Origin: JAPLJQ01 sp037143735
Lineage (GTDB): Bacteria > Desulfobacterota > Syntrophia > Syntrophales > UBA2185
Reading direction: 5' to 3'
Assembly (NCBI GenBank): GCA_037143735.1
Contig: JBAWYD010000022.1
Coordinates: 1 to 25,138 of the forward strand
DNA: 25,138 nt
Made by a program: the position numbers and the translations under genes. Every line of letters starts with the position of its first letter. Positions within the stretch are counted from its first letter, which is position 1. The notes under the pieces are model-generated. The model was not told where the DNA came from. It saw nothing but the letters and a program-made list of their open reading frames with translations, and ran no database searches. This document shows, piece after piece, positions 1 through 6,232 of the stretch.

Positions 1-165
1 TTCATGGCCGCATACCCGGAGTGCGGCAAGGCGCTGGTCTTTTCCGACCGACCCTATGCCGATCTGCCGGAGCAAAAAATCACCTTCATGCCGCTCTACA
101 GCGCCTATACGGCGACCGGGGGGCGCGAGGCACCGGATGATGCGACCACGGGGGCAGTCGGGTAG
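1..165 (+). CDS. C-terminal end of DUF4143-type AAA ATPase (5' partial)
   Basis: This is an open frame from the left window edge to TAG at 163-165, giving 54 residues. The segment AAYPECGKALVFSD aligns well by eye with QKYPDAPLALVFSK near the C-terminus of the next gene (250-1449), followed in both by a hydrophobic strand. It therefore looks like the tail of a paralogous ATP-binding protein with a DUF4143 C-terminal domain. The ATPase domain lies outside the window, so function is inferred only from this similarity. The last ~15 residues are Gly/Ala/Thr-rich and look unstructured. Confidence 0.55.
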   Translation, partial: FMAAYPECGKALVFSDRPYADLPEQKITFMPLYSAYTATGGREAPDDATTGAVG

Positions 166-213
166 GGATTAGACAAAAATACACCACGACAATACTGGGA
201 CGCATGAAAGCTC

Positions 214-247
214 TTTACAATTCCCAAGTGGTGGTTTAGAATTGTAA
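214..247 (+). promoter_or_regulatory. Promoter with overlapping inverted repeat; possible leaderless start
   Basis: TTTACA (214-219), a 17-nt spacer and TAGAAT (237-242) form a good sigma70-type promoter. A perfect 9-bp inverted repeat, TTACAATTC (215-223) / GAATTGTAA (239-247), overlaps both hexamers, as an operator would. The -10 box ends 8 nt before the ATG at 250 and there is no Shine-Dalgarno sequence, so transcription would begin at or next to the start codon (leaderless mRNA). All of this is seen in the sequence; the function is inferred. Confidence 0.5.
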
Positions 248-249
248 CC

Positions 250-1449
250 ATGAAAATTAATCGTATTATTTACAAAGAGTTGGCAAACGAGATAAGCAAA
301 CCGTTTATCTCTATCCTCATCGGTCCGCGGCAGGTCGGCAAGACATTTCTTATGCGTCAACTGGAAGAAGAATGTCGGCAAAGCGGCCTGAAGACGCAAT
401 TCCACAATCTTGAGGACCCTGACGACCTGCGCTTTTTCAGCGGCGACGAAGACCAGCTTATCCGGCAACTGAAGAATACGGACGCCGATGTGCTGTTTCT
501 GGATGAGTTCCATTACCTGAAAAACGCCACGCGCATTTTTAAGGTTTTATACGATTCCGGCATGAAGGTGAAAATATTCGCCTCCGGGTCGTCGTCAATG
601 GAAATTCACAAGCACCTGAAGGAAAGCCTGGCAGGAAGGTTCCGCCTGAGCCTCGTGCATCTGCTGTTTGGCAATGAACTCCGCCAATTGGCCGATTACT
701 CCTTTGCGGAATTTATGCGCTTCGGAGGTCTTCCGGGCCTGATGCACGAGCCGGGCGCGGCGGATAAAATGGCGCTGTTGAAGAATGTGCTCCAGACTTA
801 CCTTCTCAAGGACATCAAGGCGCTCATAAAAGAAGAGAACCTCCGGGCGTTTAACAGCCTGCTCTACGGTCTCGCCCAGAATCAGGGGCAGGTTGTTGCC
901 ATCGCCGCGCTGGCGCGCGATGTGGGTCTCTCCGAACCGGCGATAAAACATCATCTCGATCTGATGGCCCAGACCTATGTCTGCTTCCCCATAGACAGTT
1001 ACTCCCGCAACCTGGCGAATGAACTGAAGAAGGTAAAGAAGTATTATCTTTACGACACCGGAATCAGAAACTGCATCCTGAATGATTATTCTCCGCTCGA
1101 TGACCGACCGGACAAGGGCGCGATCATCGAATCGTTTGTGGCGCTGGCGGTGATTAAACAGTTAAAGGTAAACATGGAGGTAAAGTTCTGGCGGACACGG
1201 CAGGGTGATGAGGTGGATTTCATCCTGCTCAAGAACAGGATTCCGGTGCCCGTAGAGGTGAAATACCGGCTCCCCGCACCCGTCGTTCCCGATGGAATGC
1301 GGAAATTCCTGCAGAAATACCCCGATGCACCGCTTGCTCTCGTCTTTTCAAAAGATAACCTGGGAGAGGTGGAATGCTGCGGTCGGCCGGTGAGGTTTCT
1401 GGAATGGCAAGAGGCGGAGGAAATCGAGTATTTGCGAAAGGTGGAGTGA
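250..1449 (+). CDS. ATP-binding protein, AAA domain + DUF4143
   Basis: The protein has 399 residues. The N-terminal ATPase domain has a Walker A motif GPRQVGKT (25-32), a Walker B-type strand VLFLDE (81-86) and a sensor-like FASGSSS (110-116). The middle holds a winged-helix-like stretch (about 215-245). The C-terminal DUF4143 region ends in a PD-(D/E)XK-like pattern, GDEVDF (319-324) followed by VEVK (335-338), as found in many members. The family is widespread and poorly characterised, often linked to mobile or defence-like loci; the substrate is unknown. It follows a truncated paralogue (1-165), so this is a tandem pair. No SD precedes ATG 250, but a promoter with an inverted repeat ends just before it. 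The family call is firm; the biological role is not known. Confidence 0.85.
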   Translation: MKINRIIYKELANEISKPFISILIGPRQVGKTFLMRQLEEECRQSGLKTQFHNLEDPDDLRFFSGDEDQLIRQLKNTDADVLFLDEFHYLKNATRIFKVLYDSGMKVKIFASGSSSMEIHKHLKESLAGRFRLSLVHLLFGNELRQLADYSFAEFMRFGGLPGLMHEPGAADKMALLKNVLQTYLLKDIKALIKEENLRAFNSLLYGLAQNQGQVVAIAALARDVGLSEPAIKHHLDLMAQTYVCFPIDSYSRNLANELKKVKKYYLYDTGIRNCILNDYSPLDDRPDKGAIIESFVALAVIKQLKVNMEVKFWRTRQGDEVDFILLKNRIPVPVEVKYRLPAPVVPDGMRKFLQKYPDAPLALVFSKDNLGEVECCGRPVRFLEWQEAEEIEYLRKVE

Positions 1450-1451
1450 TT

Positions 1452-1610
1452 ATGACGATCCCTCGCAAGAACCGGATGGTCGGTGGCCCGGATACCTTCG
1501 AGGAAGCGGTCCACGCCGGTTCTCTTTTTCTGAAGCCCATTGTGGAGAGTCTTGCAAACAATCAGCCTGTCCCGGCAACGTGGAAAGCGCCAGGTCCATG
1601 GCAAATATAA
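1452..1610 (+). CDS. Small hypothetical protein (52 aa), doubtful
   Basis: ATG at 1452 lies 2 nt after the ATPase stop and opens a 52-codon frame beginning MTIPRKNRMVGG and ending APGPWQI. No family is recognised. The close spacing and coding-like composition (proline- and acid-rich, no rare-codon clusters noticed) suggest an appended small gene or the residue of a larger one. No clear SD is seen apart from GTGGAG inside the ATPase stop region (1441-1446). It may be a chance ORF. Confidence 0.35.
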   Translation: MTIPRKNRMVGGPDTFEEAVHAGSLFLKPIVESLANNQPVPATWKAPGPWQI

Positions 1611-1820
1611 TAATCGAATTTATTAACACGTAGCAGCTACACAATCGCATTAGCCACAAATCTCGCCTGCAAATACAAATCCGCACATAGAGTGATCTGG
1701 CCAAGTCATTGAATACTGGATGAAATGTGGCATTATTGGGAGATGATCGAGGGCATTTGTGTCTTCCTGAAATCGTTGAAATTTAAATTTCACGCTTTTA
1801 TATAGATAACAATCGCTAAT
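1611..1820. other. AT-rich intergenic spacer before IS remnant
   Basis: About 210 nt of AT-rich sequence lies between the small ORF and the candidate IS tip at 1821. No convincing ORF, RNA gene or terminator hairpin was seen. Confidence 0.4.
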
Positions 1821-1826
1821 TGTTGA

Positions 1827-1875
1827 GTGCCACGACATCGTTAACGCTTTTTTGTGCCAGGACATCGTGAACACT
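1827..1875. repeat. Tandem direct repeats at IS end (2 x 22 nt)
   Basis: Copies at 1827-1848 and 1854-1875 share GTGCCA-GACATCG-AAC-CT with three mismatches. They lie immediately outside the transposase stop codon (1886), as expected for transposase-binding sites at an insertion-sequence end. The repeat is seen directly; the role is inferred. Confidence 0.6.
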
Positions 1876-1885
1876 CACCTGTTTT

Positions 1886-2724
1886 TTAACGCAATTTGTA
1901 ATCAAATTCCTCGACCTGCTTTTTGTCCAGGAAGAGTTTCAGTTTTTGCTCTTTGACATCGATAGTAGCCACCACGTATTCAAGCATCACCTCCGGCGGA
2001 GCCGAGAAGCATTCTCCGAAGATATTGAGTTTCAGATCGCTACGGATAAGTCTCACAACATGATATTTACCGATCTCTGGCTTTTTTATCCGGTGCATCG
2101 GGACTCCATCTTTTGCAGGAAACCGTAGTTTCGCATTCGAGGCGGCAAGGGCCTTCAAGGGAGTCTTTCCTCCAAGTTTACTGTAGCGATAGCTGCTGTT
2201 GTGGCGCTGTTCAAACACCAGCGATCCGGCTTTCAGGTCTTCTTCCGTCGCCATGACGATCTTGCCAAGGAACATCTGTTGGTAACGGTCGTTGAAGTTT
2301 TCGATCATTCCGTTTCTCCAAGGCTCAGCCATCGGGATGAACCAAGGCTCAATGTTGTTATGCAAGCACAGCCGGATGAGAGGACCCATGCCACGGGGGT
2401 ACGTTGGACTGCCAAAGAAGGACATGGCATTGTCAATCTGGATGTGATCCGGTATCCCCATGCGCATCCAGATGGCCCAGAAACCTTCAATGATTGATTG
2501 TCCGGACTTGGAAAGGATGGATACAGCCCGCACCGAACAGTGGCCGTATCGACCACGTTAAGGCTGTAAAACCTGACAGGACCTTTCAGGTAGCAAGGAC
2601 CAACCAGATCGGCCTGATGTGCCTGGTTCGGCAGAAGCGACAGCAGCTTGGGATAGGTTGTTCCCTTGGCTTTATATTTTCCTGTTCGCCGATGGGTCAG
2701 TTCGTTTCGGCTCAGGAAGGTCCT
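1886..2724 (-). pseudogene. Transposase, integrase catalytic domain (frameshifted, 5'-truncated)
   Basis: The minus-strand frame from 1886 to about 2515 encodes the C-terminal two thirds of a DDE integrase-type transposase. It has the second aspartate in HIQIDNAMSF and the glutamate in WRNGMIENFND, 43 residues apart. The N-terminal part, including the first aspartate in NQAHQADLVGP and the stretch RFYSLNVVDTATVR, lies in a different minus-strand frame (about 2516-2724). The frames join cleanly if one nucleotide is restored near 2516. Upstream of 2724 there is an in-frame stop, and the helix-turn-helix region is not found. All three catalytic residues survive, but the gene cannot yield a full protein. 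GTG at 2533 as a start would be an artefact of the frameshift. Confidence 0.75.
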
Positions 2725-2774
2725 CTAACCTCCATGCCCAGGCGTGGGCACAACGAAACATGAAAATCCTTCCC

Positions 2775-2808
2775 TGCCCCCCTTTAGCAAAGGGGGGTTG
2801 GGGGGATT
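2775..2808. repeat. C/G-rich palindromic dispersed repeat
   Basis: CCCCCCTTTAGCAAAGGGGGG is a near-perfect palindrome (CCCCCTTT / AAAGGGGG) followed by a G-rich tract. It resembles dispersed non-coding repeats seen in many Gram-negative genomes. It sits next to the broken end of the IS remnant. Confidence 0.5.
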
Positions 2809-2819
2809 TTCATATAAAA

Positions 2820-2912
2820 TATGATGAACTCGTAAAAAGTCCCCAAACCTGTCATTCCCGCGGAGGCGGGAATGACAAAAACGGACCAAAATTGACATTT
2901 TACGAACTCATC
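2820..2912. repeat. MITE-like composite inverted repeat (~93 nt)
   Basis: Outer arms TGATGAACTCGTAAAA (from about 2821) and, at the right end (to 2912), the reverse complement of TGATGAGTTCGTAAAA form a 16-bp inverted repeat with two mismatches. Inside lies a second, perfect 12-bp palindrome TGTCATTCCCGC / GCGGGAATGACA (about 2851-2878). This nested structure is typical of small non-autonomous mobile repeats. The inner motif recurs in degraded form around secG (16506 and 16959). Confidence 0.6.
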
Positions 2913-2958
2913 AAGTATGAATTATTAATAAAACATATCAACCGGCAGCATGTAATTG

Positions 2959-3093
2959 CTAAATGCTGCATGATTTTTTTCTTCTCTTCTGCGCGTACAT
3001 CAATTGATCCGCCTCTGCCATAAGCTCATCCATAGAACACGTATTTTCAGGATCATAGCAAGAGCAGCCTATACTGATTGAAAGCATGTATTT
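2959..3093 (-). pseudogene. Remnant of GGDEF (diguanylate cyclase) domain C-terminus
   Basis: The minus-strand frame ending at TAG (2959-2961) reads KYMLSISIGCSCYDPENTCS then MDELMAEADQLMYAQKRRKK. This matches the end of GGDEF domains: the SIG strand, the YDP-type loop, and the final helix AD-x-x-MY-x-x-K(R). Only about 44 codons remain. The catalytic GG(D/E)EF loop is missing, and the frame runs straight into sequence downstream of chrA. It is an inactive fragment, probably left by a deletion. Confidence 0.65.
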
Positions 3094-3157
3094 CCGGCTT
3101 TCCGCCGGGTCCCCAGCCGTAGCCCCGACCGTTGCCATATCCGCGCCTCTTGGTTTT

Positions 3158-4354
3158 TTATGGAAAGACCAGGAGCGAAACGCCGATGGTCCCCAGAATC
3201 AGCCATACGACGTCCTTTTTCCAAACTGACAGGTAAGCGATGGAAACCGCAAACACAGCCCATGCCTGCCAGTTGACGAGAGATTGGACGCCGAATTGCA
3301 GGACGACAAAGAGGAGAAGCCCGATAAAACCGGACAGAAACCCCCGGATGACCGCTTTTACGATCTTGAGATTCTGGATTTTGGCATGAACCCGGCTGAC
3401 CAGCGTCATGGCCGCCAGCGAAGGGGTAAAAATACCGATGGTGGCGATGACGGCCCCGATGATCCCCTGAACCTTGTAGCCGATAAAAGCGGCGGTGATG
3501 AACACCGGCCCCGGCGTGATCTGTCCCAGGGCAATGCCGTCGCGGAAGGCGATGAGATCAAGCCAGCGCATCCCGTCAACGACGACGTGCTGAATGATGG
3601 GGATGGCGGTAAAGCCGCCGCCGAAGGCAAACGAGCCGATCTTGAAAAAGGTCGCAAAGAGGGTCCACGTCCCGTCAACCAACCAAAAAACGACGGCGAG
3701 CAAACCAGCCAGCGCCGCCGGCGGCAGGAGATTTCGCCACCAGAACGCCTCCGGGGCGTCAACCGCCGCACCCGGACGCTGCAGTGCTTCTCCCTGTTCG
3801 ACCGCTCCTCTGATGTAAAAGGATAAAGCCCCAATCGCCCCGGAGATGAGGATGATATAAACCACATTCCAGCGCAGATAAAGGATCCCCAGGAATGAAA
3901 GCGCCGCAATCACCAGCCCCTTGAAGGCGTTGCGGTCCATGTCTTGTAAGACGGATCTTCCCATCGTCAGGGTCGCGTTGACCAGCAAAGCGACCACCAT
4001 CGCCCCGAGGCCCATGAAGATCGAATGGACAAATTTCAGGTCGCCGTACGCGAAATAGGCCCAGGCCAGGACGGTGATGACCGCCATGGCCGGAAAGGCA
4101 AACGCAAAGGGCATCAGGATGCCGCCCCAGCCCCCCTTCAGCTTCTGGCCGACATAACCCAGCAGGGTCACGCCCGTGGCTCCTGGCAAAATCTGAGACA
4201 GGCTCAGGGCACTCATGAACTCCTCGTCGGAGATCCACCCTTTTTCGTGGACGATGACTTTCTTCATCAATGCGAGGATCGCCGGTCCGCCATAGCCGAC
4301 AGCGCCGACATACAGGGCCGTTTTCAGAATTTCAAACAAGGTCGGCTGTTTCAT
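3158..4354 (-). CDS. chrA: Chromate transporter, ChrA (CHR) family
   Basis: This 398-residue membrane protein has the two-homologous-halves layout of long-chain CHR transporters. Half one carries GAVGYGGPAI (18-27) and SQILPGATG (53-61). Half two carries IGSFAFGGGFTAIP (239-252) and GQITPGPVFIT (277-287). Each is followed by several hydrophobic spans. Characterised members export chromate using the proton motive force; transport of chromate here is family-based inference. It is the last gene of a minus-strand unit after DUF134 and NifX-like genes, with a 57-nt gap upstream. No strong SD precedes the ATG. The TAA stop is followed by a Gly-rich reading frame and the GGDEF remnant. Confidence 0.88.
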   Translation of the reverse strand: MKQPTLFEILKTALYVGAVGYGGPAILALMKKVIVHEKGWISDEEFMSALSLSQILPGATGVTLLGYVGQKLKGGWGGILMPFAFAFPAMAVITVLAWAYFAYGDLKFVHSIFMGLGAMVVALLVNATLTMGRSVLQDMDRNAFKGLVIAALSFLGILYLRWNVVYIILISGAIGALSFYIRGAVEQGEALQRPGAAVDAPEAFWWRNLLPPAALAGLLAVVFWLVDGTWTLFATFFKIGSFAFGGGFTAIPIIQHVVVDGMRWLDLIAFRDGIALGQITPGPVFITAAFIGYKVQGIIGAVIATIGIFTPSLAAMTLVSRVHAKIQNLKIVKAVIRGFLSGFIGLLLFVVLQFGVQSLVNWQAWAVFAVSIAYLSVWKKDVVWLILGTIGVSLLVFP

Positions 4355-4411
4355 GATCAGCTATATGCCTATTTAACGAAAAATCCTTCCCGGGTGTTTG
4401 CACGAAATCCG

Positions 4412-4774
4412 TTAGGTTTCATGGCATCCGTGCTCGTGTAGGTCGCAGACGATTTCCGCATCTTTCAGGTTTCCCGCAAGCCAATGTTCGGCGACCGCTT
4501 TCACGTCGCCCGAGCAACCCCTCAGCACATCGATTCCGCAACTGTTCAACACATTCACGGCCCCCTGCCCCATATTGCCGGCCAGCATCATCTTGACGCC
4601 CATCTGGGCAAGCGTCTGGGCGATGTTCGATTTGCACCCGCAACTTGCCGGAGAAGAGACCGTTTCCTCCGACAGGATTTCTTTTTTGTCGTTGACGGTG
4701 AATAGCGTGAAGTATTCACAATGGCCGAAGTGCTCGTCCACTCGATTCTGACGCGATGGTACAGCGATTTTCAT
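4412..4774 (-). CDS. NifX/NifB-associated (dinitrogenase Fe-Mo cofactor biosynthesis-like) protein
   Basis: The 120-residue protein opens MKIAVPSRQNRVDEHFGHCEYF, the standard start of the Nitro_FeMo-Co domain with its DEHFGHC metal/cofactor-binding motif (13-19). It then has the Rossmann-like core ending GCSGDVKAVAEHWLAGNL. Extra Cys at 45, 47, 79, 87, 110 and 117 and a tail CDLHEHGCHET suggest metal binding. No nitrogenase genes are in the window. Stand-alone members of this family are common in anaerobes, and their role is unclear. It is co-directional with the DUF134 gene 29 nt upstream, a pairing often seen in anaerobes, and with chrA downstream. Confidence 0.85.
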   Translation of the reverse strand: MKIAVPSRQNRVDEHFGHCEYFTLFTVNDKKEILSEETVSSPASCGCKSNIAQTLAQMGVKMMLAGNMGQGAVNVLNSCGIDVLRGCSGDVKAVAEHWLAGNLKDAEIVCDLHEHGCHET

Positions 4775-4803
4775 GATGTTCTTCCTTTCAAGACAGTTTT
4801 ATT

Positions 4804-5196
4804 TTACGCATGCTCTCTGCAATGCGGGCATATCGCTTCGTTGCGCTTGTTGCCGGGAAGGCTGGATGCCCGGCGACAGCGCGGACACCGGACGGGTTCC
4901 TCGGCCTTGATGGAAACGGGACCACCCTCGATCTTCAGGACCTTACCGTTGACAAGGACATCGGCAACCTTCCGATGAGCCGCTGCGATGATTCTGCCGA
5001 AGGTCTGCCGCGAGATTTTCATCCGGGAAGCCGCCTGCTCCTGGTAGAGCCCTTCGAGGTCGGCAAGGCGGATCGCCTCATACTCATCAAGGGTCAAAAA
5101 CACCGCCTCCAGACACGGAGAGGACATTCCCTCCGGATGGAAACACCTTTTCTTCGGCATAACGCCGATCTGTCGGCAGCACTTCGGTCTTGGCAT
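4804..5196 (-). CDS. DUF134 family predicted DNA-binding protein
   Basis: The start is placed at ATG 5196 because GAGGAG lies 7 nt upstream and the family begins MPRPKCCR. The 130-residue protein has a Cys-rich N-terminus (C6, C7, C18, C28) and the conserved LTLDEYEAIRLADLEGLYQEQ region. A sigma-like helix-turn-helix follows (about 52-80, AASRMKISRQTFGRII), and a C-terminal zinc-ribbon-like pair CPRC (104-107) / CPHC (123-126) ends it. DUF134 members are predicted regulators. Being first in the unit and sitting under a promoter with an internal palindrome, it probably regulates itself and the following nifX-like and chrA genes (inference). Confidence 0.85.
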   Translation of the reverse strand: MPRPKCCRQIGVMPKKRCFHPEGMSSPCLEAVFLTLDEYEAIRLADLEGLYQEQAASRMKISRQTFGRIIAAAHRKVADVLVNGKVLKIEGGPVSIKAEEPVRCPRCRRASSLPGNKRNEAICPHCREHA

Positions 5197-5216
5197 GGTT
5201 GCGCTCCTCAACATGT

Positions 5217-5245
5217 ATTATAAGCATATGCCCATAATATGTCAA
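5217..5245 (-). promoter_or_regulatory. Consensus sigma70 promoter with internal palindrome (DUF134 unit)
   Basis: Read on the minus strand, TTGACA (5240-5245), a 17-nt spacer and TATAAT (5217-5222) are perfect consensus hexamers. The spacer and -10 box hold a 22-nt imperfect palindrome (5217-5238) with core GCATATGC and outer arms ATTAT/ATAAT, 18 of 22 positions symmetric. Such a strong promoter with an operator-like palindrome suggests repression, plausibly by the DUF134 product. Confidence 0.75.
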
Positions 5246-5485
5246 GGTTGAAAATAGAGCTAAAAAGGGGTCGGAAAAATGTAACCGATCACAGGGGTCT
5301 GGTTTGGCCGAGAAAATATTTTCAGTTTGATGAAGATTTTGATGGCGGCATAAGACATTTTATCTTGTCGATTTCCTGATATATTAGGTCATGTAAAATG
5401 ATTTGTGTAAATATTCGATCACTATGTCCAAAAAGAGGGAATGACAATAAAAGAAGCGGGAAGGACATAGAAGGAGAAATTAAAG
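5246..5485. other. Intergenic spacer between DUF134 promoter and ars terminator
   Basis: This AT-rich stretch has no convincing gene. Only a 9-codon frame, MTIKEAGRT, is visible near 5441. It may be the decayed start of a small KEAG-type protein, but it is too short to call. Confidence 0.4.
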
Positions 5486-5509
5486 GTCAGCTCTACGCGT
5501 AGAACTGAC
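5486..5509 (-). terminator. 24-nt palindrome, candidate terminator of ars cluster
   Basis: Arms GTCAG / CTGAC flank TCTACGCGTAGA. The only asymmetric pair becomes a G-U wobble in minus-strand RNA but a C-A mismatch in plus-strand RNA, so a hairpin is favoured on the minus strand. A T-rich run (CTTTAATTTCT) follows on that strand. It lies 48 nt beyond the last ars-cluster ORF. The U-tract is weak, so a protein-binding palindrome is an alternative. Confidence 0.45.
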
Positions 5510-5556
5510 ATAAATATATGATATTGTATACGTAATAGCGGCACCGCCTATCATTT

Positions 5557-5673
5557 TCATGCCAGGTTTTTGCCCGTTTTCGGCTCCCCGGATTCTTCGT
5601 TCTGAGATCCGCTGCCCTCTTCCGACGCCGGATGCATAACAGCGGCCGGGGCGGCCTCGACAGTCTGCTTCAT
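5557..5673 (-). CDS. Small hypothetical protein (38 aa) downstream of arsC
   Basis: ATG at 5673 opens a 38-codon frame 22 nt after the arsC stop and in the same direction, beginning MKQTVEAAPAAVMHPASEEG and ending in TGA (5557-5559). It is rich in Ala, Pro, Glu and Ser and looks disordered. AGAGAAG upstream is a weak, rather distant SD. It resembles no family I know. It could be a short tail gene of the operon or a chance ORF. Confidence 0.35.
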   Translation of the reverse strand: MKQTVEAAPAAVMHPASEEGSGSQNEESGEPKTGKNLA

Positions 5674-5695
5674 ATTCAGTTCACTTCTCTGTCAG

Positions 5696-6124
5696 CTACA
5701 AGTTGGAGAATTCTTCTTCTATCCAGCGTCTGATCTCATCCCGGATGCGACGAAAGCCCGCCATGATTTCCTCCTCCGGTCCGGTTAGGGTTGAAGGATC
5801 TTCAAAGCTCTGGTGAAGGATTTTTTTACCGCCGGGGAAAAAGGGGCAGGACTCCTTCGCATGATCACAAACGGTGACCACGTAGTCAAATGCCTGATCT
5901 AAAAATTCCTGAAGTTTTTTTGCGCGATGGGCGCCGATGTCAATGCCAATCTCAGCCATGACCTTAATGGCGTAAGGGGACACCCTGCCAGGCTCGGTAC
6001 CAGCGCTGAAAACTTCATAACGGTTTCCATGAAGGGCGCGAAGCAAGCCCTCGGCCATCTGGGAACGGGCGGCATTGTGAGTGCAGATGAACAGCACCCG
6101 GTTTTTTTCTTTCGACACAGACAT
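5696..6124 (-). CDS. arsC: Arsenate reductase, LMW-phosphatase (thioredoxin-linked) type
   Basis: The 142-residue protein has the P-loop CTHNAARS (14-21, CX5R), the second redox pair C86 (VTVCDHA) and C93 (ESCPFFPG), and the general-acid motif EDP (108-110). This is the ArsC/Wzb-like class that reduces arsenate to arsenite in the cytoplasm using a Cys14-Cys86-Cys93 relay and thioredoxin. The length is normal. AGGAG sits 6 nt before ATG 6124. It is the last clear enzyme of the cluster, 108 nt after the ArsG-like gene. Co-encoded thioredoxin-fold proteins may supply electrons (inference). Confidence 0.95.
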   Translation of the reverse strand: MSVSKEKNRVLFICTHNAARSQMAEGLLRALHGNRYEVFSAGTEPGRVSPYAIKVMAEIGIDIGAHRAKKLQEFLDQAFDYVVTVCDHAKESCPFFPGGKKILHQSFEDPSTLTGPEEEIMAGFRRIRDEIRRWIEEEFSNL

Positions 6125-6159
6125 ATATCACTCCTATATGATTTACCCTTTTAGCTTGC

Positions 6160-6184
6160 CGTACAATCCATGAGGCTTTGTACG
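6160..6184. repeat. Perfect 7-bp inverted repeat in arsG-like/arsC gap
   Basis: CGTACAA and TTGTACG flank an 11-nt loop in the 108-nt gap upstream of arsC. No U-tract follows on either strand, so it is not an intrinsic terminator. It could be an RNA processing or stabilising hairpin, or a protein site. Confidence 0.4.
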
Positions 6185-6232
6185 ATAAATGTTCCGGATG
6201 TTTGCCCCTTCCTCCCCAAGGGGTTTTACCAT

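Larger units (their letters stand above)
1821..2755 (-). mobile_element. Degenerate DDE insertion sequence remnant (IS481-like)
   Basis: The remnant contains the catalytic half of a DDE transposase on the minus strand (see 1886-2724). Beyond its 3' end lies a candidate terminal region with two tandem 22-nt copies, starting GTGCCACGACATCG at 1827 and GTGCCAGGACATCG at 1854, with a 27-nt period and about 19 of 22 identical positions. Just outside, the sequence TGT at 1821-1823 would fit the TGT tip common in the IS481 group. The other end is missing: the frame is lost near 2725 and dispersed palindromic repeats begin near 2775. No matching target duplication could be identified. Family assignment is by motif memory only. 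Confidence 0.6.

Noticed and set aside
2619..3023. 134-codon plus-strand frame across IS end and repeats
   Set aside because: Runs through palindromic repeats and is antisense to transposase and GGDEF remnants.
3284..3826. 180-codon plus-strand frame opposite chrA
   Set aside because: Highly charged, repeat-like translation antisense to a clear membrane transporter; a typical shadow.
4412..4774. Evidence for nitrogen fixation
   Set aside because: A stand-alone NifX-like protein without nifHDK or nifB does not imply nitrogenase.
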